From assembly GCA_023413185.1 (NCBI GenBank), contig JAEZQD010000092.1:1-12414 (forward strand): DNA of 12,414 bases, given 5' to 3'. The notes beneath the pieces are model-generated. The model saw nothing but the letters and a program-made list of their open reading frames with translations, was not told where the DNA came from and did not search any database. The DNA comes from Bacillota bacterium. GTDB lineage: Bacteria; Bacillota; Clostridia; Oscillospirales; Ruminococcaceae. The first letter of the stretch is position 1. Every line of letters begins with the position of its first letter. Position numbers and translations under genes: made by a program. Shown one piece after another: positions 1 through 7,112 of this stretch.

Positions 1-476
1 TCATATTGCTTGCGGTCTGTTACTGTGCCTCGCGCGGCGTGACCGATATGCGCAGCATCGAACGTCAATGTACACAATGGTTGGATATTGGAATCCGCAC
101 CCATGAGCAGGCGGAGGAATACATAAAGCGCAAGGCGGTGCTCCATTCCCGCGAGACACTGGTTCAGGGTGCGTTCGGCATTTCTGGACGGCGGCTTTCC
201 ACCAAGGAGCAGGCGGCGATTACCCGATGGTTTGACGAATTCGGCTACGATATCTCTATAATACGCGCGGCTTTTGATAAGACGGTGGACAATACCGGCA
301 AGCTCAGCTTTGCGTACCTGGATAAGATACTTGCGAACTGGTTCAGCAAGGGAATAAAAACAATGGAACAGGCGATGGCAGAGAGCGCGGAAAAGCCAAA
401 ACGTTCCGCCAGAGAAACGTCGCTTGATATTAACTCAATAGAAAACGAGGGTCTTTACGAGACCCCCAAGCTGTAA
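1..476 (+). CDS. DnaD-domain replication protein, 5' end cut by the window
   Basis: This is the C-terminal part of a DnaD/DnaB-like primosome protein of the kind that helps load the replicative helicase in Firmicutes. The frame is open to the left edge, so the true start lies outside the window; the TTG at base 6 is not a credible start. About 156 residues are visible. They hold the end of one DnaB_2-type repeat (the MRSIERQCTQW segment followed by GI and an acidic helix) and one complete second repeat. The second repeat runs from GISGRRLSTKEQ to YLDKILANWFSKGI, with the family's tyrosine-x3-isoleucine-x3-tryptophan pattern. After it comes a charged, probably disordered tail of about 30 residues. 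The stop lies 52 bases before the helicase loader gene, and no terminator lies between, so the two are probably co-transcribed. Phage replisome organisers share this domain, but the neighbouring genes favour the chromosomal protein. Confidence 0.86.
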   Translation, partial: ILLAVCYCASRGVTDMRSIERQCTQWLDIGIRTHEQAEEYIKRKAVLHSRETLVQGAFGISGRRLSTKEQAAITRWFDEFGYDISIIRAAFDKTVDNTGKLSFAYLDKILANWFSKGIKTMEQAMAESAEKPKRSARETSLDINSIENEGLYETPKL

Positions 477-528
477 GCGGCAGCGTATCACGGAGCTTTA
501 AATTAACCGAGAAAGGGCGTGTTACCGT

Positions 529-1515
529 ATGGGATATTCCGGCGAAGTTTATACTGCGGCAAGGTCGGCACTCACCGAGCGCAGACAAGCCGCGCGCTAT
601 ATCTCGGAGCGTCGCCGAGAGCAGTTGTATGTGGACATCCCCGAGCTGGAGCAGATCGAGCGGGACCTGATTCTCATTGGTGCCGCCACCTCCAAGGCGC
701 TGCTTTCTCCTGACGCGGATGCGCAGAGCCTGCTGGGCGCGCTTAAAGAAAAGACCGACCGCCTTGAAAGACGGCGTGCGGATATCTTTTCTGCCTGTGG
801 TCTTGCGGAGGATTATCTGCGTGTGCCCTATACCTGTAAGCGGTGTGAAGACAGCGGCTTTGACGACGGCGAGATGTGCGAGTGCTTTAAAGCCGAGTTA
901 AAGCGCGAGGCGTATCGCCGCCTTAACGAGCAGTCTCCGCTTGCGCCGTCAAACTTCTCTCAGTTTTCGCTGGACTACTACCCGCAGCAGCCCGAACCGG
1001 CAAGCGGGATTGTTCCGCGTGTAAAGATGGCGGAGATATTCGATTACTGCTTAAAATACGCAAACACCTTTTCCCATGCGTCCCCCAGTATTCTGATGCT
1101 CGGCGCGACGGGGCTTGGTAAAACCCATCTTTCCCTTGCCATCGCGTCTAAGGTGATCGAAAAAGGCTACGGCGTAGTATACGGCTCTGCAAACAACCTG
1201 TTCCGCGCGGTGGAGCAGGCGCATTTCTCCCGCGGCAGCAATCAGCACGACGCGCTCGATTCGTTGCTTGGCTGCGACCTGTTAATTATCGATGACCTCG
1301 GCGCGGAGTTCTCTACCCAGTTTACCATATCCGCCGCCTATAACATCATCAATACCCGCCTGCTTACCAAACGCCCCACCATCATCAGCACCAATATGTC
1401 AATCGCGGAGATTAAGGACACCTATTCCGAGAAGGTGTTATCCAGGCTGCACGGCTCGTACAGCTTTTTACGCTTCTTTGGCAGCGACATCCGTTCGCTC
1501 AAGAAAGTGCGATAG
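529..1515 (+). CDS. dnaI: DnaI/DnaC-type replicative helicase loader (AAA+ ATPase)
   Basis: This 328-residue protein probably loads the hexameric replicative helicase onto DNA using ATP. The N-terminal 95 residues are charged and helical. A likely zinc-binding group follows (Cys103, Cys106, Cys117, Cys119), as in DnaI-type loaders, where this region contacts the helicase. The AAA+ core has Walker A GATGLGKT at 192-199 and Walker B LLIIDD at 251-256. It also has a sensor-1 segment IISTNMS near 285-291, and an arginine-containing SRLHGS stretch near 305-310 that would supply the arginine finger. The ATG at 529 is supported by GAAAGGG at 511-517, 11 bases upstream. Pairing with the DnaD-like gene just upstream is typical of Clostridia. 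IstB-like transposition ATPases share the AAA+ core, but the Cys-rich N-terminus and the absence of a transposase gene argue against that. The choice of symbol follows Bacillus naming; many Clostridia annotate the gene as dnaC. Confidence 0.92.
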   Translation: MGYSGEVYTAARSALTERRQAARYISERRREQLYVDIPELEQIERDLILIGAATSKALLSPDADAQSLLGALKEKTDRLERRRADIFSACGLAEDYLRVPYTCKRCEDSGFDDGEMCECFKAELKREAYRRLNEQSPLAPSNFSQFSLDYYPQQPEPASGIVPRVKMAEIFDYCLKYANTFSHASPSILMLGATGLGKTHLSLAIASKVIEKGYGVVYGSANNLFRAVEQAHFSRGSNQHDALDSLLGCDLLIIDDLGAEFSTQFTISAAYNIINTRLLTKRPTIISTNMSIAEIKDTYSEKVLSRLHGSYSFLRFFGSDIRSLKKVR

Positions 1516-1533
1516 TCAATAAACCCAAACAAT

Positions 1534-1570
1534 AAAACGTCCGCAGAATATAACAGCGGACGTTTTTTGT
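1534..1570. terminator. Bidirectional intrinsic terminator
   Basis: A perfect 11-bp inverted repeat (AAAACGTCCGC at 1534-1544, GCGGACGTTTT at 1556-1566) with an 11-base loop ends in a T tract on the plus strand. On the minus strand it is followed by TTTTATT. It sits between the stop of the helicase loader (1515) and the stop of the convergent ZIP transporter (1575), so it probably ends transcription from both sides. Confidence 0.9.
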
Positions 1571-1574
1571 ATTG

Positions 1575-2348
1575 TCACGAAAACCAGGCAAGCCCTATTC
1601 CCATTATTAGCAGCCCCAGCATAATACCCGTTATCGGTGTTTTTTTACCGTACCGCAGCGCTGACGGAATCAGCTCGTCAAATGATACATACAGCATAAT
1701 TCCAGCCACAATGCCCAGTATCACCCCAAGAGACAGGCTCGTTAAAAAGGGGCGGAGAATTACCAGCGCAAGCAGCGCACCCAACGGCTCGCCTAGCCCC
1801 GAGAGGACGGCGCACAGCAGCCCCTTGCCCTTGCTGCCTGTCGCATAAAAAACGGGTATGGCTACCGATATCCCCTCCGGGATGTTATGCAGCGCAATGG
1901 CCGCAGCCACCGAGATGCCGAGCGAACGCTCTGAGCAGCCGGCCATGTAGGTTGCAACGCCCTCCGGAATATTGTGCGCGACCACCGCCGCCATCGTTAC
2001 CAGCCCCACCCGCGCAAGCCCCGGCGGCGCTGCGGATACGGGGCGTATCCAATCGGTTTGCTCGGGTAATGCACCTGTGCCGAGTGCGGCAAGTATCATG
2101 CCGAACACCATTGCAAGCAGCGCATACACCCCCGCCGCCTGTGTCTGCACGCTATGCCCGATAAACGCCGCCGCTTCCGGCAAGATATCGGCGAGCGAAA
2201 CCATAATCATAACCCCTGCCGCAAACCCCAGCGAGAACGGTAACAGCCTTCTCGCGCTTTGTCGTGCCGTAACAACTGCCAGACCGCCGAGCCCCGTGCA
2301 AAGCCCTGCCGTAAGTGATAAAAGCAGGGCAAAGCAGTCGTTGTTCAT
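1575..2348 (-). CDS. ZIP family divalent metal transporter
   Basis: A polytopic membrane protein of about 257 residues in the ZIP (ZupT/GufA-like) family, which moves zinc and sometimes iron or manganese into the cytoplasm. Two signature metal-site motifs, HNIPEG at 125-130 and HNIPEG at 154-159, lie in consecutive hydrophobic helices. Another conserved element, GEPLG at 186-190, lies in the next helix. Roughly eight hydrophobic segments are visible, with a short loop near 95-110 that is not His-rich. The start is ambiguous. A GTG at 2369 and ATGs at 2354 and 2348 are in frame, but AGGGGG at 2363-2358 is best spaced (9 bases) for the ATG at 2348; the GTG would lie upstream of that site. The gene is divergent from rnhA and convergent with the helicase loader, so it is probably monocistronic. 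The transported metal cannot be told from sequence, and I see no clear Zur site. Confidence 0.9.
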   Translation of the reverse strand: MNNDCFALLLSLTAGLCTGLGGLAVVTARQSARRLLPFSLGFAAGVMIMVSLADILPEAAAFIGHSVQTQAAGVYALLAMVFGMILAALGTGALPEQTDWIRPVSAAPPGLARVGLVTMAAVVAHNIPEGVATYMAGCSERSLGISVAAAIALHNIPEGISVAIPVFYATGSKGKGLLCAVLSGLGEPLGALLALVILRPFLTSLSLGVILGIVAGIMLYVSFDELIPSALRYGKKTPITGIMLGLLIMGIGLAWFS

Positions 2349-2445
2349 CCGCATAAGCCCCCTTTTCACAACCGTTGTCCCTTTTCACCAATATATGCCG
2401 CCAAACCGGCGATTATTTGCGCCGCGCTTTTCTCATTGGGGATGC

Positions 2446-2474
2446 TTGTATCAAACAGAGAAAAGTACTATAAT
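2446..2474 (+). promoter_or_regulatory. Sigma-A promoter for rnhA
   Basis: TTGTAT at 2446-2451 and TATAAT at 2469-2474 are separated by exactly 17 bases. The predicted transcription start is near 2481, giving a leader of about 40 bases before the ribonuclease HI start. The assignment rests on pattern match only. Confidence 0.7.
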
Positions 2475-2521
2475 AACCTTTGTTTAATGAAGTGGAATAA
2501 ACGCTTGAAAGGAGCATGACA

Positions 2522-2977
2522 TTGGAGCAGAACCTGAAGCGTATTGAGATTTTTACCGATGGAGCGTGCAGCGGCAACCCGGGTCCGGGTGGCTACGGTG
2601 CCATCCTGCGCTACGAAGGACGAGAGAAGGAGCTTTCGGGAGGGGAAGCGAGCACCACCAACAACCGCATGGAGCTGATGGCGGCTATCGAGGGTTTAGC
2701 GGCACTGAAGGAACGTTGTGACGTTACCCTGTATACCGATTCAAAATATGTTGCGGATGCCATTACAAAGGGCTGGGCGGAAAAGTGGCGGCAGCGCGGT
2801 TGGAAGCGCAGCGGCAACGAACCCGCGCTGAACCCCGACCTGTGGGAACGGCTGCTGAATCTGGTTGCAGAGCATCAGGTTACCATAGTGTGGGTTAAGG
2901 GGCACGCAGGGCACCCCGAAAACGAGCGGTGCGATCGCCTTGCCGTACAGCAGGCGGAGCGCTTTAAGAACAGATAA
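2522..2977 (+). CDS. rnhA: Ribonuclease HI
   Basis: This enzyme cuts the RNA strand of RNA-DNA hybrids such as R-loops and leftover primers, using two metal ions. Numbered from the TTG at 2522, the catalytic carboxylates are Asp13 (in FTDGACSGNPG), Glu51 (NNRMEL), Asp73 (YTDS) and Asp138 (ERCDRLA), with the mobile histidine His128 in KGHAGH. The basic handle region (WRQRGWKRSG, about 89-98) is present. The length of about 151 residues and the overall sequence resemble the E. coli enzyme closely. The start needs care: the ATG at 2516 lies only one base after GGAG (2511-2514), whereas the in-frame TTG at 2522 has a 7-base spacer, so TTG is preferred. The two choices differ by two residues. The gene has its own promoter and no obvious GC-rich terminator after its stop. 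Confidence 0.95.
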   Translation: MEQNLKRIEIFTDGACSGNPGPGGYGAILRYEGREKELSGGEASTTNNRMELMAAIEGLAALKERCDVTLYTDSKYVADAITKGWAEKWRQRGWKRSGNEPALNPDLWERLLNLVAEHQVTIVWVKGHAGHPENERCDRLAVQQAERFKNR

Positions 2978-3111
2978 TCCGCATTTTTTATGTATTGATG
3001 CCGATGCCGTAATTTTGCATGAAACGGTTAGACTAATACAGAATGTTTAACAACATCACTGAGGGTCAACTCATTTTTTTTATGATAATTGAGATTTTTT
3101 TAACAGAACCC

Positions 3112-3140
3112 TTGAAAGTTCTACTAGAAAGGTATATATT
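3112..3140 (+). promoter_or_regulatory. Sigma-A promoter for the iscS-iscU operon
   Basis: TTGAAA at 3112-3117 and TATATT at 3135-3140 have a 17-base spacer. The predicted start near 3147 leaves a leader of about 90 bases before the cysteine desulfurase. Upstream, 2978-3111 is AT-rich, with long T runs and a weak imperfect inverted repeat but no recognisable gene. I see no convincing IscR site. Confidence 0.65.
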
Positions 3141-3181
3141 ATAAACAGTAGGTTGCCATTGCATGCGTTGCGGTGGTAAGA

Positions 3182-3232
3182 ATGAGTATAGATGCGGATA
3201 CCGCGATGACGCATCCGGAAAGGCATGGGTAA
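3182..3232 (+). other. Possible 16-codon leader ORF upstream of iscS
   Basis: A short ORF starts at ATG 3182 and stops at TAA 3230-3232, five bases before the preferred iscS start. GGTGG at 3172-3176 sits 5 bases upstream as a weak ribosome site. The ORF runs through the putative iscS Shine-Dalgarno sequence (GGAAAGG, 3217-3223) and through a small inverted repeat (GATGCG 3191-3196, CGCATC 3210-3215). It could couple translation to iscS, or it could be chance. Confidence 0.25.
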
Positions 3233-3237
3233 TAACA

Positions 3238-4437
3238 ATGGGCGATACAAACAACAAAACCTTCGTATATGCAGACAACGCCGCAACCACGAAGATGTCC
3301 GATGCGGTACTCGAGGCAATGCTGCCTTTTTATAGAGAGCAGTACGGCAACGCATCCAGCATCTATTCGCTGGGGCGGCAGGCAAAGGTTGCGCTCGAAA
3401 AGGCGCGCGCAACGGTTGCCGCGGCATTCGGCGCACAGCCGCAGGAGATATTCTTCACCTCAGGCGGCTCGGAATCGGATAACTGGGCGATCAAAGGCGT
3501 AGCCATTACACAGGGCAAGCGTGGAAAAAAGCACCTCATCACCACTGCGTTTGAGCACCACGCGGTGTTACACGCAATGCTAATGCTTGAAAAAGAGGGG
3601 TTTGAGGTTACCTATCTTCCGGTAGGGGAGAACGGTGTCGTGGACCCCGCTGCCGTCAAGGCGGCTATCCGCCCCGACACGGCGCTGGTTACCATTATGT
3701 ATGCAAACAACGAAATCGGCACCATTCAGCCTATCCCGGAGATTGGCGCAATCTGCCGGGAGGCAAAGGTGTTGTTTCATACCGACGCGGTACAGGCAGT
3801 AGGCAATGTAAAGATAGACGTCATCGCACAGAACATTGATTTGATGTCGATGTCCGCGCACAAAATACACGGACCCAAGGGAGTTGGCGCATTGTACTGC
3901 CGCAAGGGGATTGCGCTGCCCAACCTGATTGACGGCGGACAGCAGGAGCGGGGCAAGCGAGCAGGAACCGAAAACCTTGCCGGCGTTGTCGGGCTTGCCA
4001 AGGCGGTAGAGCTCGCGACAGCAGATATTGAGGGCAAGGTAGCGGCGGTTACCAAGCTGCGCGACCGTTTGATCGATGAGCTGCTGAAAATCGACCGCAC
4101 CCGCCTAAACGGCGACCGTGAAAAACGGCTGTGCGGCAACGTGAACATCTCGGTGGAGGGCATTGAGGGCGAATCGCTTCTGTTGATGCTTGACATGAAC
4201 GGCATTGCCGCTTCCTCCGGCTCGGCATGTACCTCCGGCTCGCTCGACCCAAGCCATGTGCTGCTTGCGCTCGGGCTTAAGCATGAGGTTGCCCATGGCT
4301 CGCTGCGTCTTTCGCTCGGTGAGCTGACTACGGAGCAAGAGGTAGACTATATCTGCAAAACGGTGCCCCCCATTGTGGAACGCCTGCGCGCGATGTCCCC
4401 GCTGTGGGAGCGCATGCAGAGCGAAAGAAACCGGTAA
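3238..4437 (+). CDS. iscS: Cysteine desulfurase, IscS/NifS type
   Basis: A PLP enzyme of 399 residues that takes sulfur from cysteine, giving alanine and an enzyme-bound persulfide for Fe-S cluster assembly. Landmarks numbered from ATG 3238 are YADNAATT at 11-18, His107 in FEHHAV (stacks on PLP), NNEIGT at 157-162, and Lys209 in SAHKIHGPKG (Schiff base with PLP). The active-site Cys331 lies in SGSACTSGSLDPSHVL, the long-loop group I form. The frame stays open upstream to an ATG at 3163, which would add 25 residues, MRCGGKNEYRCG onward. That extension does not look like the family, whose members begin just before the YADNAATT segment, so 3238 is preferred although its GGAAAGG lies 14 bases away. 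The scaffold gene follows after 49 bases. No rrf2/iscR regulator precedes it and no mnmA follows, unlike many Clostridia. Confidence 0.94.
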   Translation: MGDTNNKTFVYADNAATTKMSDAVLEAMLPFYREQYGNASSIYSLGRQAKVALEKARATVAAAFGAQPQEIFFTSGGSESDNWAIKGVAITQGKRGKKHLITTAFEHHAVLHAMLMLEKEGFEVTYLPVGENGVVDPAAVKAAIRPDTALVTIMYANNEIGTIQPIPEIGAICREAKVLFHTDAVQAVGNVKIDVIAQNIDLMSMSAHKIHGPKGVGALYCRKGIALPNLIDGGQQERGKRAGTENLAGVVGLAKAVELATADIEGKVAAVTKLRDRLIDELLKIDRTRLNGDREKRLCGNVNISVEGIEGESLLLMLDMNGIAASSGSACTSGSLDPSHVLLALGLKHEVAHGSLRLSLGELTTEQEVDYICKTVPPIVERLRAMSPLWERMQSERNR

Positions 4438-4486
4438 GAATATAAAAATGATTTGCATGCCGCATGGCGGCGAGATGGAGGTAACT

Positions 4487-4936
4487 ATGTTATACAGCGA
4501 TAAAGTAATGGAACATTTCTCTAGTCCGCGCAATGTGGGCGAGCTTGCCGACGCAAACGGCGTTGGAGAGGTGGGCAACGCAAAATGCGGCGATATTATG
4601 AAGATGTACCTAAGGATTGAAGCCGGCGTCATCAAAGACGTTAAGTTTAAGACCTTTGGCTGCGGCGCGGCGATTGCGACAAGCTCGATGGCTACCGAGC
4701 TAATCAAAGGCGGCACCATTGATGATGCGCTAAAGCTGACCAATCGCGCGGTCATGGAGGCGCTTGACGGGCTGCCTCCTGTTAAGGTACATTGCTCGGT
4801 GCTGGCAGAGCAGGCAATCAAGGCGGCGGTGGCGGATTACTACACCCGTCAGGGTATTGACCCCACCCCCATTGTCGGGCATATCGGCGATTGTGACGCG
4901 TGCCATCACGGCGACGACAGCTGCAGCTGCCACTGA
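4487..4936 (+). CDS. iscU: Fe-S cluster assembly scaffold, IscU/NifU N-terminal type
   Basis: This 149-residue scaffold receives sulfur from the neighbouring desulfurase and holds a nascent Fe-S cluster. The three ligand cysteines are Cys34 (NAKCGD, with the stabilising Asp36), Cys59 (FGCGAA) and Cys103 (VHCSVLAE). The start at ATG 4487 is set by GGAGG at 4477-4481, 5 bases upstream. Longer in-frame starts back to 4373 overlap iscS and add non-homologous residues. The unusual part is the C-terminal tail. After the normal IscU fold ends near residue 122, about 27 residues run to GDCDACHHGDDSCSCH, which adds four Cys and three His. It is not the NifU thioredoxin-like C-terminal domain. The tail could bind metal or be involved in transfer to clients, but this is inference. 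The gene is co-directional with iscS and ends before a strong terminator. Confidence 0.94.
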   Translation: MLYSDKVMEHFSSPRNVGELADANGVGEVGNAKCGDIMKMYLRIEAGVIKDVKFKTFGCGAAIATSSMATELIKGGTIDDALKLTNRAVMEALDGLPPVKVHCSVLAEQAIKAAVADYYTRQGIDPTPIVGHIGDCDACHHGDDSCSCH

Positions 4937-4958
4937 TTATTAAGTAAATCATAAACAT

Positions 4959-5006
4959 AAAAGCAAGCGACCCGGGGCGTACAGCTCAGGGTCGCTTGCT
5001 TTTATA
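4959..5006. terminator. Strong bidirectional intrinsic terminator
   Basis: A perfect 15-bp inverted repeat (left arm 4959-4973, right arm 4989-5003) encloses a 15-base loop. The core AGCAAGCGACCC is followed by a T run on the plus strand and, because the left arm begins with AAAA, a T run on the minus strand too. It separates iscU from the convergent membrane-protein gene that stops at 5029. Confidence 0.93.
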
Positions 5007-5028
5007 AAACGTACAATACGAGCCTTTG

Positions 5029-5636
5029 TCAGCGGTTAAGGTTTTTCATGTGCAGGGCGCTTAGTACCGCAATAGGGATAAAATGAATACACCAACCCAT
5101 TAGCGCGATGATACCGCTCATATCGCTTGCGCCCAAAGCGTCTGCGCGAAATACATTGAGTATGGGCATTAAAACACACGCCGGCGCATACAGTCCGTGT
5201 AGCAGCAAAAATGCCTTTAGCCATTTGTCCACCTTGTTTTTGGGTACAAGCGTGAGACCAACAAACAAAGCGGAGAGAGAAAGAAAACCGTAGCCAAGCA
5301 GGTCAATGGCAAAAAACCAACGACCGGGCGCGTAGGTAAGCGCAAGTACGACATCGGCGCTTTCTGTCTGGTGTAGCACGGCGGTAAGCTGGGTAAAGTA
5401 AACAAGCCCAATCATTGTGACATATACACAGCCAAACGCGATGCCCGCAAGTGCCGCCACACGACGCTCCTTGGGTGCCCAAACAAAGAATGCGCAGGTC
5501 ATAAGCAGATAACACCACGAGAAAAGAAAGCTGGTTGCGTAGGAAACGGACTCCAAAGAAAATGCCATAGAAAGTGCAAACAAAAAACCGTTACGGCTGC
5601 TCCGATTGATGCCCAGATACCAATCTTTTGATTCAT
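5029..5636 (-). CDS. Unknown six-helix membrane protein, reading frame apparently broken by a one-base frameshift
   Basis: I do not recognise the family. The natural start is the ATG at 5636, behind an excellent GGAGGA (5649-5644, 7-base spacer). That frame reads 18 residues (MNQKIGIWASIGAAVTVF), then goes out of frame at a run of six T (5587-5582) and stops at 5501-5499 after 45 codons. The rest of the protein, 184 residues, lies in the other frame and has no ribosome site before its first candidate starts (TTG 5583, ATG 5568). One extra T, or a -1 slip on the run, joins them into 202 residues. In the joined protein the first helix (about 6-27) becomes complete, and five more follow near 33-54, 60-82, 108-130, 138-161 and 174-196. 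The gene follows UPF0210 by 46 bases on the same strand, so it may be the third gene of that operon. It could be a real mutation, a sequencing error, or slippage-controlled expression. Confidence 0.72.
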
Positions 5637-5682
5637 GCCTTTATCCTCCACAGTCAAGTTCTATATATTGTCGTTGAACCGT

Positions 5683-7041
5683 TTAATTCTTCAAGCTTTG
5701 CAGAGGGGCAGGGATGCGTCCGCCGCGGTTGATGAACACAGCGGGGGAGGTGGTGTTGACGTGCATGACAGGTGCTGAGCCGAACAGCCCGCCCCATTCC
5801 AGCATGTCGCCCTCCTTCAGACCGATGGCGGGGATAATGCGCACCGCCGTCGTCTTGGAGTTCACCATGCCGATTGCAGCCTCATCCGCAATAATCGCGC
5901 TGATGACTTCTTCGGGCGTATCGCCGGGGATGGCTATCATATCAAGACCCACCGAGCACACCGCGGTCATGGCCTCGAGCTTTTCGAGCGTGAGCACACC
6001 GCTAATCGCCGCGTCGATCATACCTGCATCCTCCGAAACGGGGATGAACGCGCCCGAAAGCCCGCCCACATGGGACGATGCCATTACGCCGCCCTTTTTC
6101 ACCGCGTCATTGAGCAGGGCAAGTGCCGCTGTGGTGCCGCAGCATCCGCACTGCTCAAGCCCCATCTCCTCTAAGATGTGCGCAACCGAATCGCCGACCG
6201 CAGGGGTGGGCGCAAGCGAGAGGTCCACAATACCAAACGGCATATCAAGACGCCTAGACGCCTCGTAGGCAACAAGCTGCCCCATACGAGTAATCTTAAA
6301 CGCCGTCTTCTTTACAATATCCGCAACGGCGGTGATATCAAGGCTTTTGTCTGCCTTAGCAAGAGCGCAGCGAACCACACCGGGACCCGAAACACCGACG
6401 TTAATCACGCAGTCCGGCTCGCCGACGCCGTGAAAAGCACCCGCCATAAAAGGGTTATCCTCCGGCGCGTTACAGAACACAACCAGCTTGGTCGCGCCCA
6501 CGCACTGACGGTCTGCAGTCAGCTCGGCGCTCTGTTTTACTATACTCCCCATCAGCTTGACGGCATCCATGTTAATGCCGCTTTTGGTCGAGCCGATGTT
6601 AACCGACGAGCACACGCGGCTGGTTTGCCTCAGCGCCTCGGGGATGGATAAAATCAGCTCCATATCGCCCGCCGAAAAGCCCTTGTGAACCAACGCCGAA
6701 TAGCCGCCAATCAGGTTGACGCCGCACTCCTTGGCGGCGCGCTCGAGTGTCAGCGCATACTTTACGGGGTCGCCCTTGCTGCTTGCCAGCAGCATCGAGA
6801 TAGGGGTTACCGCAATGCGCTTGTTGATTACGGGTATGCCGTACTCCTTCTCAATATCATCGCCTGTTTTTACAAGGTGTTGTGCCTTTTTGGTTATCTT
6901 GTCATAAACCTTTTCACACGCACGGTCGATGTCGCTGTCGCAGCATTCCAGAAGCGAAATGCCCATTGTAATGGTGCGGATATCAAGGTTTTCATCCTGT
7001 ATCATGCTAATGGTCTCAAGTATATCGCTTACATTAATCAT
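5683..7041 (-). CDS. UPF0210 family protein (PFL-like family, DUF711)
   Basis: This 452-residue protein is a full-length UPF0210 member. The family is conserved across many anaerobes and has a fold related to pyruvate formate-lyase and anaerobic ribonucleotide reductase, but no established reaction that I know of. Segments that support the call are TMGISLLECCDSD near 25-37, GIPVINKRIAVTPIS at 68-82, a Gly-rich HGVGEPD then NVGVSGPG near 204-220, SLAPTPAVGDSV near 275-285, a CGCCGTTA segment at 298-305, HVGGLSGAFIPVSEDAGM near 324-341, and a C-terminal NRGGRIPAP. The start at ATG 7041 has GGGAGGA at 7057-7051. The gene lies 71 bases downstream of the ACT-domain gene; this pairing is conserved in Firmicutes and suggests the ACT protein senses a ligand for this one. 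No glycyl-radical loop is evident. Confidence 0.92.
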   Translation of the reverse strand: MINVSDILETISMIQDENLDIRTITMGISLLECCDSDIDRACEKVYDKITKKAQHLVKTGDDIEKEYGIPVINKRIAVTPISMLLASSKGDPVKYALTLERAAKECGVNLIGGYSALVHKGFSAGDMELILSIPEALRQTSRVCSSVNIGSTKSGINMDAVKLMGSIVKQSAELTADRQCVGATKLVVFCNAPEDNPFMAGAFHGVGEPDCVINVGVSGPGVVRCALAKADKSLDITAVADIVKKTAFKITRMGQLVAYEASRRLDMPFGIVDLSLAPTPAVGDSVAHILEEMGLEQCGCCGTTAALALLNDAVKKGGVMASSHVGGLSGAFIPVSEDAGMIDAAISGVLTLEKLEAMTAVCSVGLDMIAIPGDTPEEVISAIIADEAAIGMVNSKTTAVRIIPAIGLKEGDMLEWGGLFGSAPVMHVNTTSPAVFINRGGRIPAPLQSLKN

Positions 7042-7112
7042 CAGTGTCTATCCTCCCAGCTCACCCTTATCCCAAACACAGACGGGTGAAATCCCTTTTC
7101 CCATTTTATCGG

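Noticed and set aside
1..1515. Prophage replication module (DnaD-like plus DnaC-like genes)
   Set aside because: Phages carry similar pairs, but no integrase, repressor, single-strand binding or structural gene is visible here and the flanking genes are housekeeping. The left side is cut, so this is not absolute.
1972..2487. A 171-codon plus-strand ORF opposite the ZIP gene and its leader
   Set aside because: It is antisense to the ZIP gene with its two HNIPEG motifs, runs through the rnhA promoter, and encodes a low-complexity Ala/Pro/Ser-rich product.
2997..3013. Tandem GATGCC repeat
   Set aside because: Only two six-base copies in intergenic DNA, consistent with chance.
3062..3111. Nested inverted repeats with T runs downstream of rnhA (AGGGT/ACCCT, CTCA/TGAG)
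   Set aside because: The pairing is short, AT-rich and interrupted, so I could not support it as a terminator for rnhA.
3777..4205. Long minus-strand ORFs opposite iscS and iscU (also 4105-4821)
   Set aside because: They are antisense to clearly coding sequence with conserved active-site motifs, have low-complexity Ser/Pro/Arg-rich translations and no ribosome sites; they come from codon bias on the real strand.
6178..7089. Plus-strand ORFs opposite UPF0210
   Set aside because: UPF0210 is intact over 452 residues on the minus strand. The plus-strand frames lack ribosome sites and resemble no family.
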